DNA of 64,000 bases. Source: an uncultured Parvularculaceae bacterium (GTDB taxonomy: Bacteria > Pseudomonadota > Alphaproteobacteria > Caulobacterales > Parvularculaceae). Made by a program: the position numbers and the translations under genes. The notes beneath the pieces were generated by a model. The model saw nothing but the letters and a program-made list of their open reading frames with translations, ran no database searches and was not told the DNA's origin. The stretch covers positions 52,320 to 116,319 of the forward strand of contig CAMYLZ010000007.1 in the NCBI GenBank assembly GCA_947259375.1, in the 5' to 3' direction. Positions 28,615 to 37,221 of the stretch are shown here, in pieces; within the stretch, counting starts at the first letter, position 1; each line of letters starts with the position of its first letter.

Positions 28615-28643
28615 TTGACAAGCCGATTTTCTGTCGTTATAGC
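28615..28643 (+). promoter_or_regulatory. Sigma70-type promoter for rpsD
   Basis: Consensus TTGACA (28615-28620), spacer of exactly 17, then TATAGC (28638-28643). It lies 93 bases before the rpsD ATG and leaves an untranslated leader of about 85 bases. The best-matching promoter seen in the window. Confidence 0.75.
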
Positions 28644-28735
28644 CCGCCGCTTCAAACGGGTGGCGCGTGGACCGCCGTTGCAAGAGCGCCGGGGATGGGC
28701 CCCGCGCGCCGGACCGCGCCGGAAGTGAGGAAAGA

Positions 28736-29353
28736 ATGTCCAAGCGCATTAGCGCCAAGCACAAGCTTGACCGCCGGGTCGGCGAAAACGTCTGGGGCCG
28801 GCCGAAATCTCCCATCAACAAGCGTGATTACGGACCGGGCATGCACGGTCAGCGCCGCAAGGGCAAGCTGTCCGATTTCGGCCTGCAGTTGAGGGCCAAG
28901 CAAAAGCTCAAAGGTTATTACGGCAATATCTCCGAGAAGCATTTCGAGCGGATTTACAACGAAGCGGACCGCCAGCGAGGCAACACCGCCGAGAATCTGA
29001 TCGGCATTCTTGAAAGTCGCCTCGATGCTGTCGTTTATCGTGCGAAATTCGTGCCGACGGTTTTCGCAGCGCGCCAGTTTATCAACCACGGTCATGTGAA
29101 GGTAAATGGCGTTCGCACCAACATCCCGTCCATGCGCTTGAAAGTCGGCGACGTGGTCGAGATCAAGGACAAATCGAAAAACATGGCGCTGGTTCTTGAG
29201 GCGCTGCAAAGCGCCGAGCGCGATATTCCCGATTATGTGGAAGTCGATCCGAAGAAAATGACGGCGACCTTCCTGCGCGTGCCGGAATTCGCCGAAGTGC
29301 CGTATCCGTGCACGATGGAGCCGAATCTCGTGGTCGAATATTACGCGTCCTAA
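28736..29353 (+). CDS. rpsD: 30S ribosomal protein S4
   Basis: Primary 16S rRNA-binding protein that nucleates the 30S body. 205 residues: the N-terminal [21 protein letters not shown] with [20 protein letters not shown], then [12 protein letters not shown]. The S4 RNA-binding domain follows ([34 protein letters not shown]). The long open frame extends 23 codons upstream, but GAGG before the ATG at 28736 and family length fix the start. It is a stand-alone gene with its own promoter and terminator, as usual in alphaproteobacteria, unlike its place in the enterobacterial alpha operon. Confidence 0.98.
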   Translation: MSKRISAKHKLDRRVGENVWGRPKSPINKRDYGPGMHGQRRKGKLSDFGLQLRAKQKLKGYYGNISEKHFERIYNEADRQRGNTAENLIGILESRLDAVVYRAKFVPTVFAARQFINHGHVKVNGVRTNIPSMRLKVGDVVEIKDKSKNMALVLEALQSAERDIPDYVEVDPKKMTATFLRVPEFAEVPYPCTMEPNLVVEYYAS

Positions 29354-29380
29354 GCGCCGCGCCATCGATGATCGCATTCA

Positions 29381-29408
29381 AAGGCCGCCCTTCGGGGCGG
29401 CCTTTTTT
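29381..29408 (+). terminator. Intrinsic terminator of rpsD
   Basis: AAGGCCGCCC (29381-29390), loop TTCG, GGGCGGCCTT (29395-29404), then TTTT. A textbook UUCG-tetraloop terminator 28 bases after the rpsD stop. Confidence 0.95.
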
Positions 29409-30018
29409 CTTTGAGCCGCGACAGGGGGCATCGTTTCGGGATGGCATTTCTCGCGTTTTCGGCACGAGGCGTGATGCGTTTTTGATCTGCGCCCGTTGTG
29501 TTGGGTGAATTAAAACCTTGCAGGTTCGCTGAAGCGCAATTTGCGGCGCTGCTCGGATGGGATGTGACCAAAAAATTGGGCAGAAGGCGGGGCGGCGTGG
29601 GTGACGTTTTGTGCCACCCAAGCAATAGATTCGACTAACATCGCGCGCTTTTTCCACGGTCTTATTTATTGGCGGTCGGCTATCGACCATCGCATCGCCA
29701 TTTTCGTAACCGTTGTGCAACAGCCCACGGCGAGATTTGAATTCGCCGGGTCACTTTGCAGTCAATGTATGGATTGTCTGTATTTAGGGGTGGGCTCGCA
29801 TAATTATCCTTATACGAAGCAAGCTGCGACAATCACGTATGCGTGAGTGTGATTGAGTTATTGTCAATGAGCTTGACGTGTCGGGTTTGCGCATTATGCG
29901 ATACGAATATTGCTGCGAGCGTGCTCGATTTTCACCCTTAACAATCAGTAGGCGTCGGAAAGCAAGAACGCGTCATCGCACATGGCTGTTTTGCGTAATT
30001 GAGGGAGTAGTAACTCTA
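29409..30018. other. 610-bp non-coding region upstream of the TonB receptor
   Basis: No credible gene: the open frames here lack family features, and the one on the minus strand runs into the rpsD terminator. The base composition becomes more A/T-rich towards the receptor. An imperfect palindrome TCACG-tatg-CGTGA lies at 29833-29846. A weak promoter candidate TTGACG-N16-TATGCG (29873-29900) lies about 120 bases before the receptor ATG. The length suggests regulated expression. Confidence 0.5.
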
Positions 30019-33000
30019 ATGAGTAAGTCATATTTTCTAAAATCCTGCGCCGCGCTTTTGACGACGGCGTCGACGGGAGCCTTGATGTTGGCCGCGCCGG
30101 CATTCGCCCAGGATGGGGCTGATGCGGATACTGAAGACAGGATCATCGTCACAGGCTCGCGGATTGAGCGGTTGTCGCTCGAAGCGCCATCGCCCGTCAC
30201 AAGCATCGGCGCCATTGATATTCAACGTTCGGGTGAGACAAGCATCGTCGAGCTTCTGAACGAAGTGCCGGCGCTTGTCGGTTCTGTCGATAATGATGAC
30301 GCCACTTTCGGCGGCATCGGGTCGACGGGCCTCAACACGCTTAACCTGCGCAATCTTGGCTCCAACCGGACGCTGACGCTGGTTAATGGTCGCCGTCATG
30401 TAGGCGGCTCGGCAGGCTCGGCCGCGGTCGACACCAATACGATCCCGGTGGACCTGATTGAGCGGGTCGACGTCCTCACAGGCGGCGCATCGGCGATCTA
30501 CGGCGCTGACGCGGTGACAGGTGCGGTCAACTTCGTACTCAAGGATGATTTTGAAGGCATTGCAGTGCGCGGGCAAGGCGGACTGACGCCTGATCATGGC
30601 GATGCGGAACGCTATTTTGGCTCCATCGTTGCGGGCAAGAATTTCGCTGACGGACGCGGCAACATCGCCTTGTCATTCGAGTATTCGAAAGAAGAAGGCA
30701 TTAACGCGTCCGATCGCCGGTTTGCAAATCGCGGCCGCGCCTCGCTCGTCGATAATCCGAATTTCGGAATTGACGGCGACAATCGCCGCCGGGTGTTCCT
30801 CGAAAACGCCACAATTCGCTTTGCGAGCCCGGAAGGCGGCGTTGCGGTCGACTTCTTTGATGGTTTTGACCTGCTCTTTGACTTTGAAGGTGACGGCGAC
30901 CCCTATGAACAGGGCGAGGTTATCACTTTCCGTAACTCCATTGGCGGCAGCTCGACCCGTATCGCTGACTTTACCGGCAGCCTGACGTCGGATGTTGAAC
31001 GTTACGTCACCAACATCTTCACCCATTACGACTTCACGCCGGAAGTTACCGGTTTCCTTGAATTCAAATTCGCGCAGGTCGACAGCTTCTCGCAGTCGAG
31101 CCCGGCATTCAGCGACCTCGTTCCGATCAGTGTCGCCGACAACCCATTCGTGCCACAGAACATCGCCGACGCCGCCATCGCGGCGGGCGCCGATCAGGTC
31201 TTCATTTCGCACGATTTGTTTGAACTTGGCCGTCGTGCGGAAGAGATCCGTCGGCGCACCTATCGCGTCGCGACCGGCATTGATGCGCAACTCTTTACGG
31301 ACACATTCGACAATCTCGATCTTGAGCTGTCGTTTGTTTATGGCCGGACGGATGAACGCTTCTTTGCGCAAAACAACCTTGTGCTGGACCGCTTCTATGC
31401 GGCGCTCGACGCGGTTGTCGATCCGGCGACGGGCGAGGCGACCTGCCGGACCAATCTTGATCCGAGCGCATTGCCGCAGCAGATCCCGTTCCCGGGCGGC
31501 TTTGGCTTCCTAGGCTTCTTTGACGCCTTCAATACTAATGTTACGCCGGAGAATTTTGGCACGACGCCGTTCTTCACGCCTGGTCCGGACAGCGGCTGTC
31601 AGCCGCTCAACCTGTTCGGCCTCGGCAATGCGTCTCAGGCTGCCATCGACTTCGTCAACGACGATAGCCTGCGCCGCGCGAATCTCGAGCAATATGTCGT
31701 TTCCGGCATTATTTCCGGCGATACAGCAGGCGTCTTTGAACTCCCGGCGGGCCCGATCGGTTTCGCCTTTGGCGGTGAGTATCGGGACGAGTCGAGCCAG
31801 GACACGCCGCCGGTTATCGACACGCAAGGCTTTACGTTCGGCAACGGGATTTTCCCGACTATCGGCAGCTTTGACGTTTATGAAGGCTTCGGCGAAGTTT
31901 CCGTGCCGGTGCTGCGCGATCAGTTCCTCGCCAAAGACCTGACCGTCGATGCGGCGTTCCGAGTATCGGATTATTCGACCGTCGGCACCACAACGACCTG
32001 GCGGGCAGGCGGCACATGGGCGCCGATCGACGACATCCGGTTCCGCGGCATTTATTCCGTGGCGATCCGGGCGCCGAATATCGGTGAATTGTTCGACCCG
32101 CAGAACCAGTCTTTCTTCCTGCCGGATGACCCGTGCGACATCGACAATTTCAGCGAAGCTGCAGACCCGGCGCTGCGGGCGGCGAACTGCGCGGCGATCC
32201 TGACACCGCTTGGTGTTGACGCCTCGACATTCCAGGGCGACGACATTCTCAATGCGACGTTCCCTGGCCTGCAAGGCGGCAACCCGGACTTGCTGGAAGA
32301 AAAAGCGACAACCTGGACGGTCGGTTTCGTGGCGCAGCCGCGCTGGATCGACAATCTGACGGTGACGGTGGACTATTTCCGCATCAATGTCGAAGACGGC
32401 ATTATCACGCCAGCCAGCCAGGATGTTGTCGACCAGTGCGTTGATCTCGCATCGATCGACAATCCGTTCTGTTCACTGATCACCCGTCGTTCGGATGGCG
32501 GCCTTGCTTCTCTGGAAGTATTGCCGATCAACGTCGCGTCTTTTGAGACCTCCGGCGTCGATTATGAGGTGAACTACCTGTTCGATCCGGCTGATATCGG
32601 TTTCAATAATATCGGCCAGTTCAACATCCGCTATGTGGGCAGCTATCTGGAACGGCTTGATGTTGTCAGTCTTCCGGGCCAGCAGGCGGATGCGGAGCGT
32701 GATGAAGCGGGCACGTTGCTCGGCGACGATGCGCCGGTGCATGTGGGCGCGCTCGACTTCACCTGGCTCTATGACAAGCTGTCATTGAACTATCGCTGGC
32801 GCTTCCGCGACCGGATCTTCCGTGAAGAAACGGACGAGATCGCGGCGGCTGCAGAAGCCGGAGAGGTTTTGATCGACCCGGCGCGTACATCGGCTCTGTC
32901 GACTCATGACGTGCAGGTCCGTTACCAGGTGCGCGACAATGCGGACGTCTATGTTGGCGTCAACAACTTCCTCGATCAGGAGCCGGATATTGGTTCGCTG

Positions 33001-33063
33001 GGCACGCCGGTCAATTCCATCGGCCGGTTCGTCTATGCAGGGTTCTCGTTTGATCTGAACTAA
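30019..33063 (+). CDS. TonB-dependent outer-membrane receptor
   Basis: A 1014-residue receptor. It has a signal peptide (MSKSYFLKSCAALLTTAS... ending PAFA) and a TonB box (DRIIVTGSRI). The plug domain reads SPVTSIGAIDIQRSG, LNTLNLRNLGSNRTLTLVNGRRHVGG and the loop GGASAIYGADAVTGAVNFVLK. A long beta-barrel rich in Asp/Phe follows. The last strand ends FVYAGFSFDLN, with Asn instead of the usual terminal Phe. It probably imports a bulky nutrient by TonB/ExbBD energy; the substrate is not recognisable and no enzymes or SusD-like partner flank it. The frame is open 47 codons further upstream, but the signal peptide fixes the start; the ribosome site GAGGGAG is at wide spacing. Confidence 0.9.
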   Translation: MSKSYFLKSCAALLTTASTGALMLAAPAFAQDGADADTEDRIIVTGSRIERLSLEAPSPVTSIGAIDIQRSGETSIVELLNEVPALVGSVDNDDATFGGIGSTGLNTLNLRNLGSNRTLTLVNGRRHVGGSAGSAAVDTNTIPVDLIERVDVLTGGASAIYGADAVTGAVNFVLKDDFEGIAVRGQGGLTPDHGDAERYFGSIVAGKNFADGRGNIALSFEYSKEEGINASDRRFANRGRASLVDNPNFGIDGDNRRRVFLENATIRFASPEGGVAVDFFDGFDLLFDFEGDGDPYEQGEVITFRNSIGGSSTRIADFTGSLTSDVERYVTNIFTHYDFTPEVTGFLEFKFAQVDSFSQSSPAFSDLVPISVADNPFVPQNIADAAIAAGADQVFISHDLFELGRRAEEIRRRTYRVATGIDAQLFTDTFDNLDLELSFVYGRTDERFFAQNNLVLDRFYAALDAVVDPATGEATCRTNLDPSALPQQIPFPGGFGFLGFFDAFNTNVTPENFGTTPFFTPGPDSGCQPLNLFGLGNASQAAIDFVNDDSLRRANLEQYVVSGIISGDTAGVFELPAGPIGFAFGGEYRDESSQDTPPVIDTQGFTFGNGIFPTIGSFDVYEGFGEVSVPVLRDQFLAKDLTVDAAFRVSDYSTVGTTTTWRAGGTWAPIDDIRFRGIYSVAIRAPNIGELFDPQNQSFFLPDDPCDIDNFSEAADPALRAANCAAILTPLGVDASTFQGDDILNATFPGLQGGNPDLLEEKATTWTVGFVAQPRWIDNLTVTVDYFRINVEDGIITPASQDVVDQCVDLASIDNPFCSLITRRSDGGLASLEVLPINVASFETSGVDYEVNYLFDPADIGFNNIGQFNIRYVGSYLERLDVVSLPGQQADAERDEAGTLLGDDAPVHVGALDFTWLYDKLSLNYRWRFRDRIFREETDEIAAAAEAGEVLIDPARTSALSTHDVQVRYQVRDNADVYVGVNNFLDQEPDIGSLGTPVNSIGRFVYAGFSFDLN

Positions 33064-33092
33064 ACGAGACCGCCCTTTTACGGCGCTTTGAG

Positions 33093-33127
33093 CGCGCCCC
33101 GGCCAGCGCCGGGGCGCGTTTTTTTCT
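33093..33127 (+). terminator. Intrinsic terminator of the TonB receptor gene
   Basis: An 11-bp perfect stem CGCGCCCCGGC / GCCGGGGCGCG (33093-33103 and 33108-33118) with loop CAGC, followed by at least seven T. Thirty bases past the stop. Confidence 0.95.
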
Positions 33128-33399
33128 GCTTTGGATATCGGACGCATCATAAGCGTCGAGGTCGATCATTACGGGCGGGCGGATGCCGTTCGCGCCGCCA
33201 AGAGGGCGGCGGCGCTAAACAAGCGCGAGATTCACGATGTGGACATGCAAACGCGGAAGTCTGCGTTCATTGTGAATCTGGCGTTCGTGGTTTCGCCGGC
33301 CGGAGGATTGTTTGTCAGCGCGTCAATTCGCAAATCTGGCGCGCGCATGGCTCGCAACGCTCTACGGGCCTCGCCGGACCGAGCGGCGAGCCTTGCGGC
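33128..33399. other. Non-coding stretch between the receptor terminator and mlaC
   Basis: About 270 bases without a gene I can support. A plus-strand open frame starting at 33131 runs through here into the antisense of mlaC; it has no signal, domain or ribosome site and is likely chance. No hairpin or promoter stands out. Confidence 0.4.
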
Positions 33400-34032
33400 T
33401 TATTTGTTCACCCGAGTTTTCAGCTCTGCAATCAGCGCGTCGATGCCGCTTGCGCCGCCGCCGTTATTCGCGATCAATGACGTAAACTGGCTGCGCTGTT
33501 CAATCGCCAGCCAGACATTGTCCGCGCCGGCGTCCAAAACCGTCATTTCGCCGTCGCGGCTGCGATAAACGCGCCAGTGGATCACCGCATTGGCGAACGG
33601 ATCGCCCGGTTCGGGATCGACGATCTTTGAATTCACGATGATATCGCGTTCCGAGCGGTCGACGGAGCCCGTGACGACCAGGCGCTGGCCTTCATACTCT
33701 TCAAGGGTGTTCTGGTAGATGATCGTCGCATAGCGCTTGAACAGCGGGAAATATTCCGCCGCCTGTTCATCGCTCATGCGCCGCGCATATTGACCGAGCA
33801 CGAAACGGCCAACCCGGCGCATGTCCACATATGTGCCGACCAGCTCTTCAATGCCGACATAAAATTCGGCCTTTGTCGATGCATTGAGGACCGGCTCCGC
33901 CTCGTCCAGAATCCCCTGCATAAAGGTTTCAGCGGTTTCATCGGCAAGCGCAGGCGCGCTCCACGAGGCGGTTACAGCCAAGGCGGCGACGCAGCGCAGA
34001 ACGGAACGGCGGGTCGGTGCGAACAGGCTCAT
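33400..34032 (-). CDS. mlaC: Phospholipid-transport periplasmic protein MlaC
   Basis: Periplasmic carrier of the Mla system, which shuttles phospholipids between the outer-membrane MlaA and the inner-membrane MlaFEDB complex. A 210-residue protein with a twin-arginine-looking N-terminus (PTRRSVLRCVAALAVTASWSAPALA). The MlaC/Ttg2D domain follows: FYVGIEELVGTYVDMRRVGRFVLGQYARR, FPLFKRYATIIYQNTL, and the C-terminal WRVYRSRDGEMTVLD. The chosen ATG has GGAG at 7 bases; an ATG ten codons upstream is possible. It is immediately downstream of mlaA and likely co-transcribed. Confidence 0.9.
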   Translation of the reverse strand: MSLFAPTRRSVLRCVAALAVTASWSAPALADETAETFMQGILDEAEPVLNASTKAEFYVGIEELVGTYVDMRRVGRFVLGQYARRMSDEQAAEYFPLFKRYATIIYQNTLEEYEGQRLVVTGSVDRSERDIIVNSKIVDPEPGDPFANAVIHWRVYRSRDGEMTVLDAGADNVWLAIEQRSQFTSLIANNGGGASGIDALIAELKTRVNK

Positions 34033-34068
34033 CAGGGTCTCCAGGAAACGCGAAGGGAACAAAACCGC

Positions 34069-34884
34069 CTATTCGAGCTCGTCTTCGAACTCGTCGAATT
34101 CTTCGAATTCGCCGATGTCGGGCAGGTCTTCGAAAGAGGTCCGCCCATTGGCGATTTCGCGTTTGCGCGATTGCAAATAGAAACTGCGAATGGAGGCATA
34201 GTAATCAAGCGAGTCCGCCTTGATGTCGGCAAGCGGTTCGATCAGCGGCTCGCGTGCAGACAACAAACCGACGCCGGTGCGCGTGTAGCGGAAATATCTT
34301 GCCGGCTCGGTGCGCACCCAGATGGCCGGGTCAGCGGCGAGATCGGCGGCGGAGCCAAGGCCGTCGCGGACCGTGCTCGGCCCAAAGAACGGCAACACCA
34401 CATAAGGGCCGGACGGCACGCCCCAGACGGCGAGTGTCTGTCCAAAGTCTTCCGTATGCTGGTCCATGCCCAGTCTTTCCGCGGGATCGCCCATGCCGCC
34501 AAAGCCGATGGTCGAATTGACGGCGAAGCGGCCAAGCGTATTGCCGGCGCGGCCAAACTCGCCTTGCAAAATATCATTGGCGAATGTGACCGGCGTGCGC
34601 AGATTGGAGATGAAGTTGCGAATGCCCTTGCGCTGCTTTTTGTGGGTAACGGCGCGATAGGCCTTGGCGGCGGGCACGAACAGGGCGCCGTCAACCGTAT
34701 CGTTCAGCTCGAACATCGCGCGGTTGAAGCCTTCCCAGGGATCGGCGTCGGCGGAGCCGTCTTCGGGCGTGCCGGCTTCCAGTTCGCGCGCGACGTCTTC
34801 CGCTTCGCCAGCACCGGTCAATTGCGCATGGGCAAGGCCGCCTAGCGGCAGGATGAAGGCGGCGATGATGGCGGTAAATCTCAT
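34069..34884 (-). CDS. mlaA: MlaA/VacJ family phospholipid-transport protein, non-lipoprotein form
   Basis: Outer-membrane partner of the Mla pathway. A 271-residue VacJ-family protein with DPWEGFNRAMFELND, VRNFISNL-like RKGIRNFISNLRTPVTFANDILQ and the GMGDPAERLGM..EDFGQTLAVWG block. The PYVVLPFFGPSTVRDG motif is the family signature. The signal peptide (FTAIIAAFILPLGGLAHA, then QLTG) has no lipobox Cys, whereas E. coli MlaA is a lipoprotein. The C-terminal tail is strongly acidic (EFEEFDEFEDELE). The start is taken at 34884, where the signal peptide begins; the frame is open 37 codons further. 36 bases separate it from mlaC. Confidence 0.88.
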   Translation of the reverse strand: MRFTAIIAAFILPLGGLAHAQLTGAGEAEDVARELEAGTPEDGSADADPWEGFNRAMFELNDTVDGALFVPAAKAYRAVTHKKQRKGIRNFISNLRTPVTFANDILQGEFGRAGNTLGRFAVNSTIGFGGMGDPAERLGMDQHTEDFGQTLAVWGVPSGPYVVLPFFGPSTVRDGLGSAADLAADPAIWVRTEPARYFRYTRTGVGLLSAREPLIEPLADIKADSLDYYASIRSFYLQSRKREIANGRTSFEDLPDIGEFEEFDEFEDELE

Positions 34885-35028
34885 GGCGGCGACGCCCCCC
34901 GAACTACGATTTTCAAAAAAGTAATGGCGTTGACTGCAACGATATAGGCGATTTGCCCGCATGAACAATCCGCGACGGGTCCGCTCGGGCGTCACTTTGC
35001 GATGAATTTTCAGTGAGATTGCAACGAT

Positions 35029-35044
35029 ATAAAGATATCTTTAT
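35029..35044. promoter_or_regulatory. Perfect 16-bp palindrome, operator candidate
   Basis: ATAAAGAT|ATCTTTAT is a perfect inverted repeat with no spacer, 32 bases before the ArsR-methyltransferase start. Such A/T-rich palindromes are typical operators of ArsR-family repressors, so autoregulation is likely. It is in the intergenic region shared with mlaA (divergent). Confidence 0.6.
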
Positions 35045-35076
35045 CTTTAAAAACGAACCAGCAAGAAGGCGATGTG

Positions 35077-36072
35077 ATGGCCCTTGACGCCGCGTTGAAT
35101 ATTTTTCGCGCCATTGGCGAGGAGACGCGCCTGCGCATTATGGCGCTTTTGAGCCGCGGCGAGCTGACCGTCAGCGAGATCACTGCGATTCTCGGGCAGA
35201 GCCAGCCGCGCGTCAGCCGTCATCTCAAAATCCTTGCCGATGCGGGCCTTGCCGAGCGTCATCGCGAAGCGGCCTGGATGTTCTATCGACTGGCGGAGCA
35301 TGGGGGCGGAAACCCTTCTGTGCGCGCCGTCCTTGCGGTGGTGACCGAGATTGCCCGGGCGGATGATCGGGTGCTGGCGCGCGACGGCGAACGGTTCGAG
35401 CAGGCCCGGCAGGCGAGGGCAGCCCAGGCGGCGGCCTATTTCGAAGCGAATGCAAAAGAGTGGAACCGGCTGCGGCGGCTGCATCTGCCGGAACACGATA
35501 TTGAATCGCGCATGACCGCCCTGGTTGGCGATAAAGATATCGGCTTGTTTGTCGATCTTGGCACCGGCACCGGGCGCATGCTGGAGATTTTCGCGGCTCG
35601 CTACCAATCCGCCGTCGGTTATGACCTTTCCCATGAAATGCTGGCGATCGCCCGCGCCAATCTGGATCAGGCGGGGATTACGCATGCGCAGGCGCGCCAT
35701 GGCGATCTTTTCTCTCTACCGCTCGAAGCCCATAGCGCCGACGTCGTTTGCCTGCATCAGGTGCTGCATTATCTCGCGGAGCCCGGCGCGGCGGTGCATG
35801 AGGCGGCGCGTCTCCTCAAGCCGGCGGGCCGGCTGATCATCTCCGACTTTGCCCCGCATGAGCTGGAATTTCTGCGAGAAGAGCACGCTCATCGACGGTT
35901 GGGATTTTCCGATGACGAAGTGCGCGACTGGTGTGCGGCGGCCGGTCTGCAGGTCGAGCGAGTCGAGACGCTGTCGCCCGCGCCTTCGGACAGGGAGAAG
36001 CTGACGGTTAAAATCTGGCTATGCGCGGCCGGTCAGCGCCGCCCCGAAGCGCGATCGCGAAAGGCCGCCTGA
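35077..36072 (+). CDS. ArsR-type regulator fused to SAM-dependent methyltransferase domain
   Basis: A 331-residue two-domain protein. Residues 1-100 are an ArsR winged helix (TRLRIMALLSRGELTVSEITAILGQSQPRVSRHLKIL). Residues about 120-300 are a class I methyltransferase (motif I LVDLGTGTGRMLEIF; post-I YDLSHEM; VVCLHQVLHYL). Fusions of this design in alphaproteobacteria are associated with methionine-cycle genes and sense S-adenosylhomocysteine-type ligands (SahR-like); here no met gene is adjacent. The ATG follows GAAGG; a GTG one codon earlier is in frame. The perfect palindrome upstream suggests autorepression. Confidence 0.85.
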   Translation: MALDAALNIFRAIGEETRLRIMALLSRGELTVSEITAILGQSQPRVSRHLKILADAGLAERHREAAWMFYRLAEHGGGNPSVRAVLAVVTEIARADDRVLARDGERFEQARQARAAQAAAYFEANAKEWNRLRRLHLPEHDIESRMTALVGDKDIGLFVDLGTGTGRMLEIFAARYQSAVGYDLSHEMLAIARANLDQAGITHAQARHGDLFSLPLEAHSADVVCLHQVLHYLAEPGAAVHEAARLLKPAGRLIISDFAPHELEFLREEHAHRRLGFSDDEVRDWCAAAGLQVERVETLSPAPSDREKLTVKIWLCAAGQRRPEARSRKAA

Positions 36073-36081
36073 AACGTCAGC

Positions 36082-36183
36082 TCAATTGAGGATTCCGATG
36101 ATCACCAGAACGATGACTGTAAAGGCTGCCCCGCAACAAAGCCCACTGAACAATACGCCAAGTCCTTGAAACGCTCGCCCCAT
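36082..36183 (-). CDS. 33-residue single-span membrane protein (candidate small gene)
   Basis: A 33-codon frame on the minus strand. AAGGGG lies seven bases before the ATG (an ideal ribosome site). The product has a Gly-rich start (MGRAFQGLGV), two adjacent Cys and one hydrophobic helix of about 20 residues (FTVIVLVIIGILN at its end), with no charge except Arg3. It is convergent with, and nearly touches, the ArsR-methyltransferase stop. It is far below normal gene-calling lengths. Identity unknown; coding status is inferred from ribosome site and helix. Confidence 0.5.
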   Translation of the reverse strand: MGRAFQGLGVLFSGLCCGAAFTVIVLVIIGILN

Positions 36184-36456
36184 CGCTGGACCCCTTCTGC
36201 GTTCATTTCCTTGCGCGGCATCGATTCGCGCTCGTCCCTTTGTGTAAGAAGTGTGTCAGGAGATTTTCATTTTAGCAAAGTTTAACAACAGTTTACCGGC
36301 GCAACCCGTGCGCAAGCATGAGCCTAAGCGCTTGCACCAATGGCGGGAATCTTTCTTGCGTTATTTTTCCCCAGCGCTGCGCGCCGGCGGTGGTGCGATG
36401 CAGGCGCGGCATGGCGGCGGCTGGCGCTGCGCCGCGGAGCGATCTAATAGCGGCTG

Positions 36457-37140
36457 ATGAGCTTTTGGGACCGGATAGAGGCGAGCCTCGCCGATGCGCG
36501 CAAAAGAACCCTCGGGGCTTTGCTTGAAGCGCTTGCCGATCGCCGCCGGCGGCGCGACGAAGCGGCGTTTTCGATCGCGCTGATCGCGCTGTCCGCCAAG
36601 ATGGCGAAAGCGGACGGCATCGTCACCGACGACGAGATCAACGCCTTTCAGGATTTTTTTCATTTCCCTGAACAGGAAGCCGACAAGGTGCGGATGATTT
36701 ACCGGCTCGCCCAGCGCGACGTCGCCGGCTACAGCGAATATGTTCGGCGCGTTGCAAAAATTTTCGAAGACTCGCCGGCGGTGCTTGAAGATGTGCTCGA
36801 TTGCCTTTTTCACGTCGCGGTGGCCGATGGCGTTGCGCATCCGCGCGAGATCGAATTGCTGGACGAAACCGCGGACGCATTCGGTATCGCGGCGCCGGCC
36901 TATCGTCGTCTCAAAGCGGCGCATCTGGGGCTCGGTGATGATGATCCGCATCTCGTCCTCGGGGTTGAGCCGGGGACCAGCCTTGAGGCGGTCAAAACCG
37001 CCTATCGCGCTTTGTCCCGCGATCATCACCCCGATGCGCTGATGGCGCGCGGCGTGCCGCCGGACCTTGTGCGCATTGCCGAAGGACGTATGGCCGCCAT
37101 CAATGCGGCTTATGAGCAGATTTTAACGGATTACGCCTAA
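36457..37140 (+). CDS. djlA: TerB-DnaJ (DjlA-like) co-chaperone
   Basis: A 227-residue protein. Residues about 30-150 form a TerB-like helical domain (KMAKADGIVTDDEINAFQDFF; HVAVADGVAHPREIELLDETADAFGI). The C-terminal J domain carries the HPD motif (residues 191-193, HHPDALM) that stimulates DnaK ATPase. E. coli DjlA also has an N-terminal membrane helix; none is evident here, so this form is probably soluble. It follows a 270-base stretch with no other gene on this strand. Ribosome site is weak. Confidence 0.85.
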   Translation: MSFWDRIEASLADARKRTLGALLEALADRRRRRDEAAFSIALIALSAKMAKADGIVTDDEINAFQDFFHFPEQEADKVRMIYRLAQRDVAGYSEYVRRVAKIFEDSPAVLEDVLDCLFHVAVADGVAHPREIELLDETADAFGIAAPAYRRLKAAHLGLGDDDPHLVLGVEPGTSLEAVKTAYRALSRDHHPDALMARGVPPDLVRIAEGRMAAINAAYEQILTDYA

Positions 37141-37221
37141 GGTTGCGTGCGTTCCAGCGGCATCACGTGCTGGACGCGGCGGGCGTCGTCTGATTTGATA
37201 TGCAGGCAAGTGCGAGTTGGG

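Noticed and set aside
29163..29720. 185-aa open frame on the minus strand overlapping rpsD end
   Set aside because: It runs through the rpsD terminator (giving a KKKGRPEGRPL segment), antisense to rpsD, with no domain or signal.
33131..33568. 145-aa open frame on the plus strand before mlaC
   Set aside because: Half of it is antisense to mlaC and the rest shows no ribosome site, signal peptide or family features.
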